A stretch of DNA of 64,000 bases from Bordetella genomosp. 12 (GCF_002261355.1 NZ_NEVU01000002.1:744001-808000), one strand, 5' to 3'. Shown: positions 32,288 through 41,110, counted from the first letter of the stretch. The notes: a model not told the origin generated them from the sequence alone. Program-made: numbers and translations.

Positions 32288-32878
32288 GATGAGGGATAGC
32301 CTAGGTCAGCCAACAACGCAGGCCCGCAATGCAGATGGAGGTAGTGTGTTGATGGACTCGTATGTCGAGGCCGAGGCGCGCCCTGCGAGGTGCATCCCAT
32401 GTGTCGGCGCGTTCATTGGCAGTGCCGAGTCGCGTTGTAGGTTGGTCCAATTGCACTTCGATGCCGAAGGCACGCTGCTGCGGCACTCCAGCTAGGAGAG
32501 CACTTGGGGATCGGAATTGGGTTTGCAGCAGGATAGGTCGACTTCGTGGCAGATCAGCCTAGGGGACCGTAGAGGTGGCATGGCAATTAATTCACAGGTT
32601 CGTTCGCGCACCGCGAGTCTCTGGGAAACTAAGGCTGAGAATGCAGGTCTTACCTTTGACGCAGGCTTCAGTTCGTCCTGGGATCGTAGAGTTGCTCCTC
32701 GCTGCTGCGAAATCGGATACACTGTCCGGGACGAACTGGCCCGGCGGGCTCCCGCCAGATCTTTCGAAGTTCGAGCATCTGCCTGTGGATAACTGTGTAA
32801 GGCGGTTATCATTTTCGGCTAATTTTTGCCTTGCTTCGCGTGTCGCGAGGTTTGATCGCGTCCGGCTTGAGGTGAATC
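32288..32878. other. Gene-poor accessory stretch
   Basis: About 590 bases without a convincing gene. The short open frames here show no coding bias, no good ribosome sites and no recognisable domain. One perfect DnaA-box-like nonamer (TGTGGATAA, inverse TTATCCACA) is at 32784-32792. Base composition falls toward the following low-GC module. Confidence 0.5.
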
Positions 32879-33385
32879 ATGCGATCCATTACTTACACTA
32901 CCAGCTTAGTCTCGTTCATTGTTGAGGACGCCCGCAATGTTAGCGCGCGCTCATTGTCGCTGCTGCGCGCGATTGAGGATACGGTCGCTGGCAACGAGGT
33001 TCTTTCCAATACATTCAGTTCCATCGCAAAGAATTCTGGCGACGTGGCCGAATCTCTATGCGATCGCGACTTAGCTTCTCGTAAAAAATTGGATGATGAT
33101 TCCGGGTCGGTGCAAATTGCTTTTGATGAGGCGTTGGATACTATTGGGGAGCTCTGTCGGTTTTTGGAGCGGAAACGTAGCGCGGCAATTAATGATCTTC
33201 AACTTAGGCCTGATGACGGCGTGGTTGAGTCTTTCGATAAAGCAATCGCTTCAGTCAAAGAGGCATTCAGTCACATGCACGACTTAAAATGGGCTGTGAT
33301 GGAGAATGATGCGGATATTGCAGCTGGCAGTTCTCCGGTCCCGGTGTCCGATATAGAGGATTTTCTCAGTTCTCTTGGGCGTTGA
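32879..33385 (+). CDS. Unknown helical protein paired with a RelE-like gene
   Basis: The 168-residue, acidic, largely helical protein has no signal peptide and no familiar motif: SLSLLRAIEDTVAGNEVLSNTF, LDTIGELCRFLERKRSAAIND and a C-terminal VSDIEDFLSSLGR. Its codons are much richer in A/T than those of the phage or the chromosome, a sign of recent transfer. The following RelE/ParE-like gene starts 3 bases after its stop. That suggests an antitoxin or partner role, though it is longer than common antitoxins. No known family recognised. Confidence 0.6.
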   Translation: MRSITYTTSLVSFIVEDARNVSARSLSLLRAIEDTVAGNEVLSNTFSSIAKNSGDVAESLCDRDLASRKKLDDDSGSVQIAFDEALDTIGELCRFLERKRSAAINDLQLRPDDGVVESFDKAIASVKEAFSHMHDLKWAVMENDADIAAGSSPVPVSDIEDFLSSLGR

Positions 33386-33388
33386 GTT

Positions 33389-33679
33389 TTGGCGGCCGTA
33401 GTAATCGAGTTTCTTTCTAGAAAAGAGACTTTTGAAAAGGATTTCAAACGGGCTCCCCCCGAAATTCAGAAGGCCGTGGGAGAGGCTCTTAGAAATCTGA
33501 TCAAATACCCACAACCAAGCAAGTTGAGACTGCACTCCATAACAGGTTGCTTCCATCCGAGAATTCTCAAGATTGATGTGCTTTCGAATAAGTCTTGGCA
33601 GATTACATTTGAAATGGACGGAACTGAGGCAATTTTGAGGCGCTTGGGGACTCATAGAGAAATCGATAGGCTTCCTTGA
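33389..33679 (+). CDS. RelE/ParE-superfamily toxin-like protein
   Basis: A 96-residue product from TTG 33389. The pattern FLSRKETFEKDFKRAPPEIQKAVGEAL, then LRLHSITGCFHPRILKIDVLSNKSWQITFEMDG and ILRRLGTHREI matches the RelE/YafQ-type fold: helix pair, then a four-strand sheet ending in a basic strand with an L..LGTH-type terminus. Such enzymes cut mRNA at the ribosome. Translation is probably coupled to the upstream gene. AT-rich codons again suggest acquisition. A terminator follows. Confidence 0.7.
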   Translation: MAAVVIEFLSRKETFEKDFKRAPPEIQKAVGEALRNLIKYPQPSKLRLHSITGCFHPRILKIDVLSNKSWQITFEMDGTEAILRRLGTHREIDRLP

Positions 33680-33705
33680 TTAGGCCTGCTTGAACCGAAA
33701 GAAAG

Positions 33706-33734
33706 AAGTCTCGTTCTCGGGGCTTTTGTTTTTT
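33706..33734 (+). terminator. Terminator of the RelE-like module
   Basis: AAGTCTCG (33706-33713) pairs with CGGGGCTT (33718-33725), including G-T pairs, with a TTCT loop, and is followed by TTGTTTTTT. It closes the two-gene module. Confidence 0.6.
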
Positions 33735-33780
33735 ATGGGAAGATAGTAGGAAGGGTACGCTTGCGCTTGCACACCAGTGG

Positions 33781-34002
33781 CTACGGTAGGTCTACCCCTC
33801 CGGCTGGTGGCCTACACCTAAGGAGCCGTGAAAGAGTTAAGCGCCAGCCTTGCCAGAAACCATATTTTGACACGGCTAAAAGACAATACTCCGAGCAAGT
33901 TGGCTCGAACCGACAAGAGCCTTTGAGTCGGGCCGGGGCGAAGCGCCTATATGTCCCAACTATGGCACCTGTGACATAGTCGGGATCAGTCTTGAACTTC
34001 AC
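33781..34002 (-). CDS. YidD-like membrane insertion factor paralogue
   Basis: A 73-residue protein with the YidD core: SCRFEPTCSEYCLLAVSKYGFWQGWRL, then SRLLRCRPPAGGVD, with the three conserved cysteines. Normal YidD lies in rpmH-rnpA-yidD-yidC and helps YidC insert membrane proteins. This copy is elsewhere and is preceded by a DUF4177-like gene with a 17-base overlap, so it belongs to an accessory pair. The product is a little short at the N-terminus. Confidence 0.82.
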   Translation of the reverse strand: MKFKTDPDYVTGAIVGTYRRFAPARLKGSCRFEPTCSEYCLLAVSKYGFWQGWRLTLSRLLRCRPPAGGVDLP

Positions 34003-34237
34003 GCCGGAAAGAAATCACGTGGTACTGGCTGAACTCGGTCTTTTTTCCGAAGAGAGCTGCAATGCAGCCGGCAGTGGTCTGCACACCGATGCTGTCTATT
34101 CGATGGAACTCCCACCCATTCCTTGCGTGAGTGTTAACAACGCTCTGAAGGTACGCTGCGGCTTCGTTTCCTTTGTGTTTTCGCGCTTCAACGCTGATGT
34201 TAGGAGGAACCTGGATCATGTGGTATTCGTATTTCAT
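33986..34237 (-). CDS. DUF4177-like protein paired with YidD
   Basis: The 83-residue product starts MKYEYHMIQVPPNISVEA and contains AAAYLQSVVNTHARNGWEFHRIDSIGV and SQYHVISFRRE, matching the DUF4177 pattern (YEY.....P, then GWE....). ATG 34237 has AGGAGAG 6 bases before it; a longer frame to 34282 lacks this. It overlaps the YidD-like gene. DUF4177 proteins are small and cytosolic with unknown roles. Lower GC than the chromosome supports transfer. Confidence 0.75.
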   Translation of the reverse strand: MKYEYHMIQVPPNISVEARKHKGNEAAAYLQSVVNTHARNGWEFHRIDSIGVQTTAGCIAALFGKKTEFSQYHVISFRREVQD

Positions 34238-34467
34238 TGTCTCTCCTCTCACTCCATCATGAAATATATTTTTGGTACACATTGCTTGTGCGCAGCTTCA
34301 ATTCTGTTTTGAGAAGCATCGACCCGAGTGAGTATACGGCTTCACCTCCGCGTGCCCGCCGCCCCTCCCATCATCTCTCGATTTGGCCCCAGCCAGGCCA
34401 TGAACCCAGCGCTCGGACTGATACCCGCCCTGCAGATGACGTCTCGCCGTTGTGCAGCAGTTGAAAA

Positions 34468-34857
34468 CTAGAATTCGGTCGTGTCGGAGAGGTTGGTCTT
34501 CTGTGCCGGGACGTATTTACTCGGGGTCAGCATGTGGAATAAACCAAGGGGCCTGCCGTCATTATAATCAGCACGCCATGCTTCAATGATTGCCTTCTTA
34601 TGCTCAAGAGTTGAAGTCATTCGCATCCAGACACGTATCGCGTAGCCGACCGTTAAACGACTCGCAAAGGCCGTTATCTTTGGATTTTCCCGGTTGAATG
34701 AAGTCCAGCAAAGCTTTGTTCTCCCGCGGCCATAAATCCAGTGCTCTGGACGTGAATTCTGTCCCTTGAAGACCAGCAACTTGCACAGCGGTGCATTCTC
34801 AGCTTCCCGCCCCTTCAGGCGTCTGACATTTTCGGTCTCTGTGCTCCCGTACTTCTT
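34468..34857 (-). pseudogene. Decayed IS3-family transposase
   Basis: One frame shows the end of an OrfA-like coiled region (KYGSTETENVRRLKGREAENA). Another (34604-34786) shows an OrfB integrase core, GTEFTSRALDLW and KDNGLCESFNGRLRDTCLD with the conserved ESFNGR. A third (34468-34620) continues with AIIEAWRADYNDGRP and LTPSKY. The middle of OrfB is deleted and at least one frameshift splits the rest. No terminal inverted repeats were found. The remnant marks the right border of the accessory patch. Confidence 0.75.
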
Positions 34858-35001
34858 CCTTTATGGGATTCTCGTGGCCCGGGGCGTTGCGGGCGCGCAG
34901 CGCGGCGCGCATGCCGCCGGGCGGGGCAGCTAGTGCCGGGCGGGGCCGGCAGGGATGCCCAATGATACCGCGCAGCGCCAGGGCCGGGCGGCGCCGTGCA
35001 C

Positions 35002-35664
35002 TCAGGTTTTGACCATGGAGCGCGGCAGGTTGATGAGGAAGTCGGCCAGGCCTTTGGCCCCCTGAGCCAGACTGATGTGCCGCATCATCATGCGGTGCGC
35101 GCGATCGGGGTCGTTGGCGAGGATGGCTTCGACGAGTTCACCGTGCTGCTCATACGAGGCGCGTACGCGGCCCACGGCGGTGAACGCGTGACGCAGATAG
35201 GCGCCGGTGCGTGCGCGCAGGCCGACCAGTTGTTCGCGCAGATAGGGATTGCGGCAACCCCGGTAGAGGATCTCATGGAAGTCGTGATTGGCTTCGCGCC
35301 AGGCCTGGCTGTCGTCGGCCTCGGCAATGGGGGCGGCGGCGCGGTGCACGCGCGCGAGTTCTGCGCGTTCTTCGGCGCTCATGCGCTGACAGGCCATGCG
35401 GGTGCAGACCCCCTCCATTTCGGCCATCAGCTCCCAGATGGCCAGTAATTCCTGCACGTCCAGCCGGGCGACCACCATGCCGTTGCGCGGCTGGCTCTCG
35501 AGCATGCCTTGCACTTTGAGCTGCAGCAGGGCTTCGCGCACGGGCGTGCGCGAAGCCTGGTAGCGGGTGGCCAGCTGCTGCTCGTCGATGGGATCGCCGG
35601 GCAGCAGCACGCCATGGCGGATGTCGTTCTCCACGGACTGGCGTATGCGTTCACTGACTTTCAT
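35002..35664 (-). CDS. GntR-family regulator, FCD subfamily
   Basis: A 220-residue regulator with an N-terminal winged helix (IRHGVLLPGDPIDEQQLATRYQASRTPVREALLQLKVQG, residues about 17-55) and a C-terminal FCD ligand domain with its metal-binding residues (MACQRMSAEE, ANHDFHEILY). It is divergent from the catabolic cluster that begins at 35759. An 18-bp perfect palindrome lies between them. It probably represses the cluster until the substrate or an intermediate binds. Confidence 0.88.
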   Translation of the reverse strand: MKVSERIRQSVENDIRHGVLLPGDPIDEQQLATRYQASRTPVREALLQLKVQGMLESQPRNGMVVARLDVQELLAIWELMAEMEGVCTRMACQRMSAEERAELARVHRAAAPIAEADDSQAWREANHDFHEILYRGCRNPYLREQLVGLRARTGAYLRHAFTAVGRVRASYEQHGELVEAILANDPDRAHRMMMRHISLAQGAKGLADFLINLPRSMVKT

Positions 35665-35708
35665 GGTCTATGCATAGAAATACTGATTGCACGAAATTAT
35701 CCACCGAT

Positions 35709-35726
35709 CTATAAATATATTTATAG
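35709..35726. promoter_or_regulatory. 18-bp palindrome between gntR and cluster
   Basis: CTATAAATATATTTATAG is a perfect palindrome in the 94-base region between the divergent genes. It also contains -10-like TATAAT-type sequence. It is the best candidate operator for the GntR protein; binding is inferred from position and symmetry. Confidence 0.6.
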
Positions 35727-35758
35727 TCTAAAAAATAATACACAAGGGGTTTTTCGAT

Positions 35759-35890
35759 ATGCAAGGTCCCGTTCCTACGCCCGAGGATGTGGCGCGCACA
35801 CTGGCCAGGCTGGGTATTGCAGCCAGCGCGCGTGAGGCGGCCTCGGTGGCCAAAGCCCTGGCGCGGCTGGCGCCGGAGCCGCAAGCATGA
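35759..35890 (+). CDS. AtzG-like small amidase partner
   Basis: The 43-residue product ([22 protein letters not shown]) resembles AtzG/DUF4089, the small helical partner of the amidase AtzE that stabilises it in the cyanuric acid pathway. Its stop overlaps the amidase ATG (ATGA), so both are translated together. AAGGGG lies about 12 bases before the ATG. It is short, but the context with an amidase makes the call likely. Confidence 0.7.
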   Translation: MQGPVPTPEDVARTLARLGIAASAREAASVAKALARLAPEPQA

Positions 35891-37179
35891 CGCCGGCCGG
35901 GCTGCCAGCGTCCATCGCCGCGCTGCGCGCGGCCCTGGCAGGCGGCGAGCTGAGCGTGGCTGATGCCCTGGCGGCGCAGCGCGAGGCTTTTGCGCGGCAA
36001 CGCTGGGATTGCGTGGCGAACCTGCTGCCCGCGCCGCCGATCCCGGCGCGGAACCTGCCGCTGGCCGGGGTCGGTCTGGCCCATAAAGACATCTTCGTGC
36101 TGCCGGAGCACGCGCCGCACTGCGGCGCCGGATATGCGTGGCCGGGCGCCGATGAGGTGTCCCCGCTGGTGCAGGGCCTGGCCGCGGCCGGGGCCCCGCC
36201 ACTGGCCACGCTGGTCATGGCCGAGCATGCCTGCGGCGCCACGGGTGAGAACCCGCGCTATCCCTTGCCTCAAAACCCGCTGGATGCACAGGCCGCGGTG
36301 GGCGGATCGTCGAGCGGATCGGCGGTGGCCGTGGCGGCGGGACTCTGCTATGCCTCGCTGGGAACGGACACGGCGGGGTCGGTGCGGATTCCGGCGGCCA
36401 CGTGCGGCCTGCTGGGCCTCAAGCCCACGGCGGGCCTGCTGTCCAACCGCGGGGTGGCGCCGCTGGCTCCGTCGCTGGACACCGTGGGGCTGCTGGCCCG
36501 CAGCGCTGACGATCTGCGTCGGGTGTGGGAGCAACTGGTGCCGGCCGCGCAGTCGGAGCCGGTTCAGCGCATCGGCACCTGCTGGCGGCATCCCGAGGGC
36601 GAACCCGACGCCGAGGTACTGACCGTGCTGGAGGACTATGCAGACCGCTGCGCGCCCCAGCGCCGCGAGGTGGCTTTGCCCGGTCTGAGCGAGTGGTCGC
36701 GCCTGGGGCAGACCGTGCTGTATGCGCAGGCTTACGCCAGCCACGCCCCGGCCTTGCGGGGCCAGGAGCCGGCGCTGGGCAGCCTGGCCCGCGCGCTGGC
36801 CCTGACGGGCGCGGCCCTGCCCGAGGCGTGGCTGGCCCAGGCTCAGGCAGAGCGGGATCGCTGCACCCGGGATTTTCTGGCGCAGGCGCTGGCCGACAAC
36901 GATGTGCTCCTCACGCCTGCATTGCCGCGCGGCGTGCCGGATTGGGAGCAGGTACTGACCACCTCGGCGCGATTTGAGGCGCGCCGACTGCTCGATATGT
37001 TTCGCTGGTTTGCCTTCGTGAACTATCTCGGCCTGCCAGCGCTGGTGTTTCCGGTCGGGCGTGATCGCCGGGGCCGGCCGGTATGCGTGCAGGCCATCGG
37101 GCGCGCGGGCGCCGAGGCCCGGTTGCTCGCCCTGGCGCAGGCCAGCTCTCCATTTACGTTTTCTCTGTCTCAAGGTTGA
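35887..37179 (+). CDS. Amidase signature enzyme (AtzE/GatA-like)
   Basis: The 430-residue amidase contains the Ser-cisSer-Lys triad: Lys in VGLAHKDIF (near residue 67) and the serines in [14 protein letters not shown] (near 142) and [16 protein letters not shown] (near 162). It hydrolyses an amide or ureide bond. The AtzG-like partner just upstream and the importer downstream suggest that it acts on a small imported nitrogen compound. It is a member of the AtzE branch by context; the substrate is not known. Confidence 0.85.
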   Translation: MTPAGLPASIAALRAALAGGELSVADALAAQREAFARQRWDCVANLLPAPPIPARNLPLAGVGLAHKDIFVLPEHAPHCGAGYAWPGADEVSPLVQGLAAAGAPPLATLVMAEHACGATGENPRYPLPQNPLDAQAAVGGSSSGSAVAVAAGLCYASLGTDTAGSVRIPAATCGLLGLKPTAGLLSNRGVAPLAPSLDTVGLLARSADDLRRVWEQLVPAAQSEPVQRIGTCWRHPEGEPDAEVLTVLEDYADRCAPQRREVALPGLSEWSRLGQTVLYAQAYASHAPALRGQEPALGSLARALALTGAALPEAWLAQAQAERDRCTRDFLAQALADNDVLLTPALPRGVPDWEQVLTTSARFEARRLLDMFRWFAFVNYLGLPALVFPVGRDRRGRPVCVQAIGRAGAEARLLALAQASSPFTFSLSQG

Positions 37180-37187
37180 ATCGCATC

Positions 37188-38384
37188 ATGCCTTCGCTTT
37201 CCGCTTCGCCAGCCCTGCGCCGCTTTCGCGTCCTGGATCTGTCCCGGGTGCGTGCGGGCCCGACCTGCGTGCGCATGCTGGCAGATTTCGGCGCGGATGT
37301 GATCCGCATCGAACCGCCGCCGGGCGTCGATCCCAATGAAGCCATGTTCGCCGCGGACCGCTGGAGCGGGGACTTCCAGAATCTGAACCGCAACAAGCGC
37401 TCCCTGACGCTGAATCTCAAAAAGCCCGAGGGACTGGAGGTCTTTCGCCGCCTGGTGGCGGGGGCGGACGTGGTGGTCGAAAACTGGCGCCCCGATGTCA
37501 AGGCGCGGCTGGGCGTGGACTACGCGTCATTGCGCGCGCTGAACCCGCGCATCATTCTGGCCAGCATTTCGGGTTTCGGGCAGACGGGCCCTTACGCGGG
37601 CCGGCCGGGGTTTGACCAGATCGTGCAGGGCATGGGCGGCCTGATGTCGGTGACCGGTCTGCCGGGGCAGGGCCCCGTGCGCGCCGGCCTGGCCGTGGCA
37701 GACTCCAGTACGGGTCTTTATACGGCCATCGGTATTCTGACCGCCTTGCTCGAACGCGAGGTTTCCGGCGAGGGGCAGTGGGTGCATGCCTCGCTGCTGC
37801 ATGCGCAGATCGCCATGATGGATTTCCAGGGCGCGCGCTACCTCAACGACGGCGATGTGCCGGTGCAGGAAGGCAACGACCATCCCACCAGCAGCCCCAT
37901 GGGGTTGTTTCAGGCGCAGGATGGGGCCTTCAATCTGGGCGCCTCGGGCGAGGGCAATTGGAAGCGCTTTTGCCAGGCGCTGGGGCGTCAGGATTGGCTG
38001 GCCGATCCCGAATACCAGACCGAAAAGCTGCGCGTGCGCCATCGCCAGCGGCTCAATGCCGAGATTCAGGCGGTGTTCGAGCGCCAGCCCGTCGCCTACT
38101 GGGTCGACGTGCTGAACGCCGCGGGCGTGCCGGCCGGGCCGGTCTACAACGTGCCGCAGATGTTCGAGGATGCCCAGGTGCGCCATCTGGATGTCGCGCG
38201 CCGCTGCGAGGCCTGGCAAGGCGGCGAACGCACGCTGATCACGCAGCCCGTCACGCTGGCGCGCACACCGGCCGATATCGAGCGCACCGCGCCGGGTTGG
38301 GGGGAGCATACCGACGAAGTCTTGCGCGAGGCGGGTTATGGGGAGCAGGATATCCAGCGTCTGCATGAGACCGGCGTGGTCTGA
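37188..38384 (+). CDS. CaiB/BaiF-type CoA-transferase
   Basis: The 398-residue type III CoA-transferase starts RRFRVLDLSRVRAGPTCVRMLADFGADVIRIEPP and includes NLNRNKRSLTLNLKKPEG, ASISGFGQTGPYAGRPGFDQIVQGMGG (Asp of the active site near residue 141 region) and an AADSSTGLYTAIGIL-like stretch. It moves CoA between carboxylic acids. The start 37188 begins at the family's usual N-terminus; the frame continues upstream only through the amidase gene. Confidence 0.88.
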   Translation: MPSLSASPALRRFRVLDLSRVRAGPTCVRMLADFGADVIRIEPPPGVDPNEAMFAADRWSGDFQNLNRNKRSLTLNLKKPEGLEVFRRLVAGADVVVENWRPDVKARLGVDYASLRALNPRIILASISGFGQTGPYAGRPGFDQIVQGMGGLMSVTGLPGQGPVRAGLAVADSSTGLYTAIGILTALLEREVSGEGQWVHASLLHAQIAMMDFQGARYLNDGDVPVQEGNDHPTSSPMGLFQAQDGAFNLGASGEGNWKRFCQALGRQDWLADPEYQTEKLRVRHRQRLNAEIQAVFERQPVAYWVDVLNAAGVPAGPVYNVPQMFEDAQVRHLDVARRCEAWQGGERTLITQPVTLARTPADIERTAPGWGEHTDEVLREAGYGEQDIQRLHETGVV

Positions 38385-38399
38385 GCACGGAGCCGCAAC

Positions 38400-39191
38400 A
38401 TGAACGATCTTCAGCCCGGCCGTATCGAGGCCGACAAACAAGCCGGCGTGCTGCGCGTGCGTTTCTGCAATCCGGCGCGATTCAATGCCATGTCGCTGAG
38501 CATGTGGCAGGCGCTGCATACCGTGCTGGTGCAGGCGCAGGAAGACGAGGCGCTGCGGGCCATTGTGCTGCAGGGCGAAGGCGAACGCGCTTTTGTGTCG
38601 GGCGCCGATATCTCGGAGTTTGGCGCGCAGCGCAATGATCCGTCACAGGTGGCGCGCTATGACCAGGCGGTGAGCGCGGCCCAACAGGCGCTGGCCGACA
38701 GCCGCATTCCCACCATCGCGGTGATCCAGGGGGTTTGCATGGGCGGCGGCATGGGCCTGGCGCTGGCCTGCGACCTGCGCTATTGCAATGCCTCGGCGCG
38801 CTTTCGCATGCCGGCCGCGCGCCTGGGTCTGGGCTATGCCCTCGATGGCGTCAAGCGCATGAGCGACATGCTGGGCGCGGCACGCACCATGGATCTGTTT
38901 CTGACGGCCCGCAGCTTCGACGGGAATGAGGCCGCGCGCATCGGGCTGGCCCATGAGGTGTTTGCCGACGCGGATTTCGCCGTCGAGGCCCAGTCGCGCG
39001 TCGAGGCCGTGGCCGGCAACGCGCCGCTCACCTTGCGCGCAGCCCGTCTGGCCTTGCGCCATCTTCTGAACGCAGCGCCGGCGGCCGTCGAGGTCGAGCA
39101 GGCGGTGCAGCAATGTTTTGGCAGTGCCGATTATCGCGAGGGGCAAGCCGCCTTTCGCGAGAAGCGGCCGCCGGTTTTCAAAGGGCGGTAG
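38400..39191 (+). CDS. Enoyl-CoA hydratase/isomerase
   Basis: The 263-residue crotonase-fold protein has an oxyanion-hole region FVSGADISEFG (near residue 65) and the second glycine motif GVCMGGGMGLALACDLRY (near 113). Catalytic acid residues lie in PAARLGLGYAL. It works on a CoA ester made by the preceding CoA-transferase. Sixteen bases separate the two genes. Confidence 0.88.
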   Translation: MNDLQPGRIEADKQAGVLRVRFCNPARFNAMSLSMWQALHTVLVQAQEDEALRAIVLQGEGERAFVSGADISEFGAQRNDPSQVARYDQAVSAAQQALADSRIPTIAVIQGVCMGGGMGLALACDLRYCNASARFRMPAARLGLGYALDGVKRMSDMLGAARTMDLFLTARSFDGNEAARIGLAHEVFADADFAVEAQSRVEAVAGNAPLTLRAARLALRHLLNAAPAAVEVEQAVQQCFGSADYREGQAAFREKRPPVFKGR

Positions 39192-39261
39192 AACAACGCC
39201 TTCATCAGCCAGGGCCGCGCAGTCTTCATCGGCCGCCGAGTATCAGCACAAGGGGAAATAC

Positions 39262-40239
39262 ATGAAAACGTTTTATCGGACCGCCATCACGGTCTTCTTA
39301 AGCGGATTTGCCAGCCTGGCCGCCGCGGTGGGGCCGCAACCGGCGCCCGCGCCGCAGAAGCAGACGCTCAACGTCGGCTATGTGAAGGTCGGGCATCTGT
39401 CGCCCATGATCTTCATTGCCGAGCCGTTGAAGGCCTGCAACGTCGAAGTCAATCCTGTGGAGTTCGTGCGGTACGCGGACGCCCGCACCGCGCTGCTGTC
39501 CGGTTCGCTCGATGTCTCGGGCATCGGGCCGGCCGATCTGGCCATCGCGCTGGCGCAAGGCAGCGAGAAGATCGTCGGCCTGTCCGGCGTGGCCTCCTCG
39601 CCCAAGTATCTGGTCACGCGCAAGGGCGTGAAGATGGACGATTGGAAGGATCTCGCCGGCAAGCGGGTCGGCATTGCGCCCGGATCGGCCGTGTGGTTCC
39701 AATGGGCGGCCACCCTGGCCGAGAAGGGCATCCCCTACAACAGCTTCACGGCGGTCAACATCCAGGGCGGCGGGACGGCCTTCGTGCAGGCCTTGCAACG
39801 CGGCGACGTGGACGCCGTGGCCTTGTGGGAGCCGTTCGAGTCGCAGCTGGTGGCAGACGGCACCGCCTACTTTGCCAAGAACCTGGAATATAGCCAATCG
39901 AAGGCCGTGGGGGCGGAGCTGGGGTTGCTGGCCGCCACCCGCGAAGCCCTGACCAACAAGCGCGAGGCGGTCAAGTGCTTCCTGTGGGCCTATAAGCAGG
40001 CGGAAGAGAAGCTCGCCAAAGATCCCGAAGCATTTGCCGAAGCGTATGCCAAATACACCAACCTGCCCCTGCCGGTCACGCGTGAATCGGCCAAGCTGAT
40101 CAAGCTGGGCGGCGTGCTGGATCTCGGGCAGTTGCAGCGTCAGGCCAAGACCTTCCACGATCTGGGGGTGATTCCCAAGGATGTCAGCGGCCAGATCAGC
40201 AAGGTGTGGGATCCGACGCTGATGCGCGAGGTTCAGTAG
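39262..40239 (+). CDS. ABC transporter periplasmic binding protein (NMT1/SsuA-like)
   Basis: A 325-residue secreted protein: signal peptide (MKTFYRTAITVFLSGFASLAAA), then the NMT1/SsuA-TauA fold with LNVGYVKVGHLSPMIFIAEPL, FVRYADARTALLSGSLDVSGIGP, and LAGKRVGIAPGSAVWFQWAA. It binds a small nitrogen- or sulfur-containing compound in the periplasm. It precedes its permease and ATPase genes. AGGGGAAATAC is before the ATG. Confidence 0.88.
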   Translation: MKTFYRTAITVFLSGFASLAAAVGPQPAPAPQKQTLNVGYVKVGHLSPMIFIAEPLKACNVEVNPVEFVRYADARTALLSGSLDVSGIGPADLAIALAQGSEKIVGLSGVASSPKYLVTRKGVKMDDWKDLAGKRVGIAPGSAVWFQWAATLAEKGIPYNSFTAVNIQGGGTAFVQALQRGDVDAVALWEPFESQLVADGTAYFAKNLEYSQSKAVGAELGLLAATREALTNKREAVKCFLWAYKQAEEKLAKDPEAFAEAYAKYTNLPLPVTRESAKLIKLGGVLDLGQLQRQAKTFHDLGVIPKDVSGQISKVWDPTLMREVQ

Positions 40240-40257
40240 CCGCCTCAGGAGCCAGTC

Positions 40258-41103
40258 ATGAACTCTTCTATCCTCAAACAGGCGGCGTCCGCGCCGCGTG
40301 TGGGCGGGCACGGCGCGGCCTGGCGCCGCGCCGCCACCGCGCTGGTGGTGCCGCTGCTCATCCTGGCGGTCTGGCAATGGGTGGGGCAGTCCGCCGACAT
40401 GGCGGGCGTGCTGCCCACCCCGGTGGAGGTCGGCAAGGCCTGGTACGCCTGGATTTTCGGTAACCCCGGCATGGGCCTGAATCCCTACCAGGGGACCTGG
40501 GTGAGCAATGTGCAGTACTCGACCTTGCGGGTGGCGCAAGGGTTCGTGCTGGCCATGCTGGCCGCGATCCCGCTGGGTCTGGCCATTGGCTGGAGCCGGT
40601 TGGCCTCGCGGTTGCTCGATCCGCTGATCCAGGGGCTGCGGCCGATTCCCATCACGGCCTGGCTGCCGTTCTCGATTGCGCTGTTCGGCATACGCGACAT
40701 GGGCTCGATCTTCCTCATCTTTCTGGGCGGCTTCTATGCCATCGTGGTCAACACCACGCAGGGCGCCCGCGATGTGGACCGCAACCTGGTGCGCGCGGCG
40801 AGCATGATGGGCGCTTCGCCGGCGCAGATGTTGCGCCGCGTCGTGCTGCCGGCCGCCATGCCGTCCATTTTCACGGGCTTGCGCATCGGGCTGGGTATTT
40901 CCTGGACGGCGGTCATCGTCTCGGAGATGGTGGCCGTCAAGTCCGGCCTGGGCTATGTGCTCTGGGATGCCTATTACGTGGGCCGCATGGACATCGTGCT
41001 GGCCGATATGGCGTCCATCGGCTTGATGGGCTTTTTGAGCGATCGTTTGTTGGTCGCTGTCGAACACCGCGTCCTGGCCTGGCGCATGCTCCAGAATCAT
41101 TGA
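40258..41103 (+). CDS. ABC transporter permease (SsuC/TauC-like)
   Basis: The 281-residue permease has about six membrane segments and the EAA-like loop (AASMMGASPAQMLRRVVLPAAMPSIFTGLRIGLGISWT, near residues 180-220). It belongs to the SsuC/TauC/NrtB group. It would form the channel for the substrate bound by the product of 39262-40239. Confidence 0.9.
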   Translation: MNSSILKQAASAPRVGGHGAAWRRAATALVVPLLILAVWQWVGQSADMAGVLPTPVEVGKAWYAWIFGNPGMGLNPYQGTWVSNVQYSTLRVAQGFVLAMLAAIPLGLAIGWSRLASRLLDPLIQGLRPIPITAWLPFSIALFGIRDMGSIFLIFLGGFYAIVVNTTQGARDVDRNLVRAASMMGASPAQMLRRVVLPAAMPSIFTGLRIGLGISWTAVIVSEMVAVKSGLGYVLWDAYYVGRMDIVLADMASIGLMGFLSDRLLVAVEHRVLAWRMLQNH

Positions 41104-41110
41104 GGGTGTC

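Noticed and set aside
32362-32792. Open frames of 60-116 codons in the accessory gap
   Set aside because: No coding bias or ribosome sites, no family.
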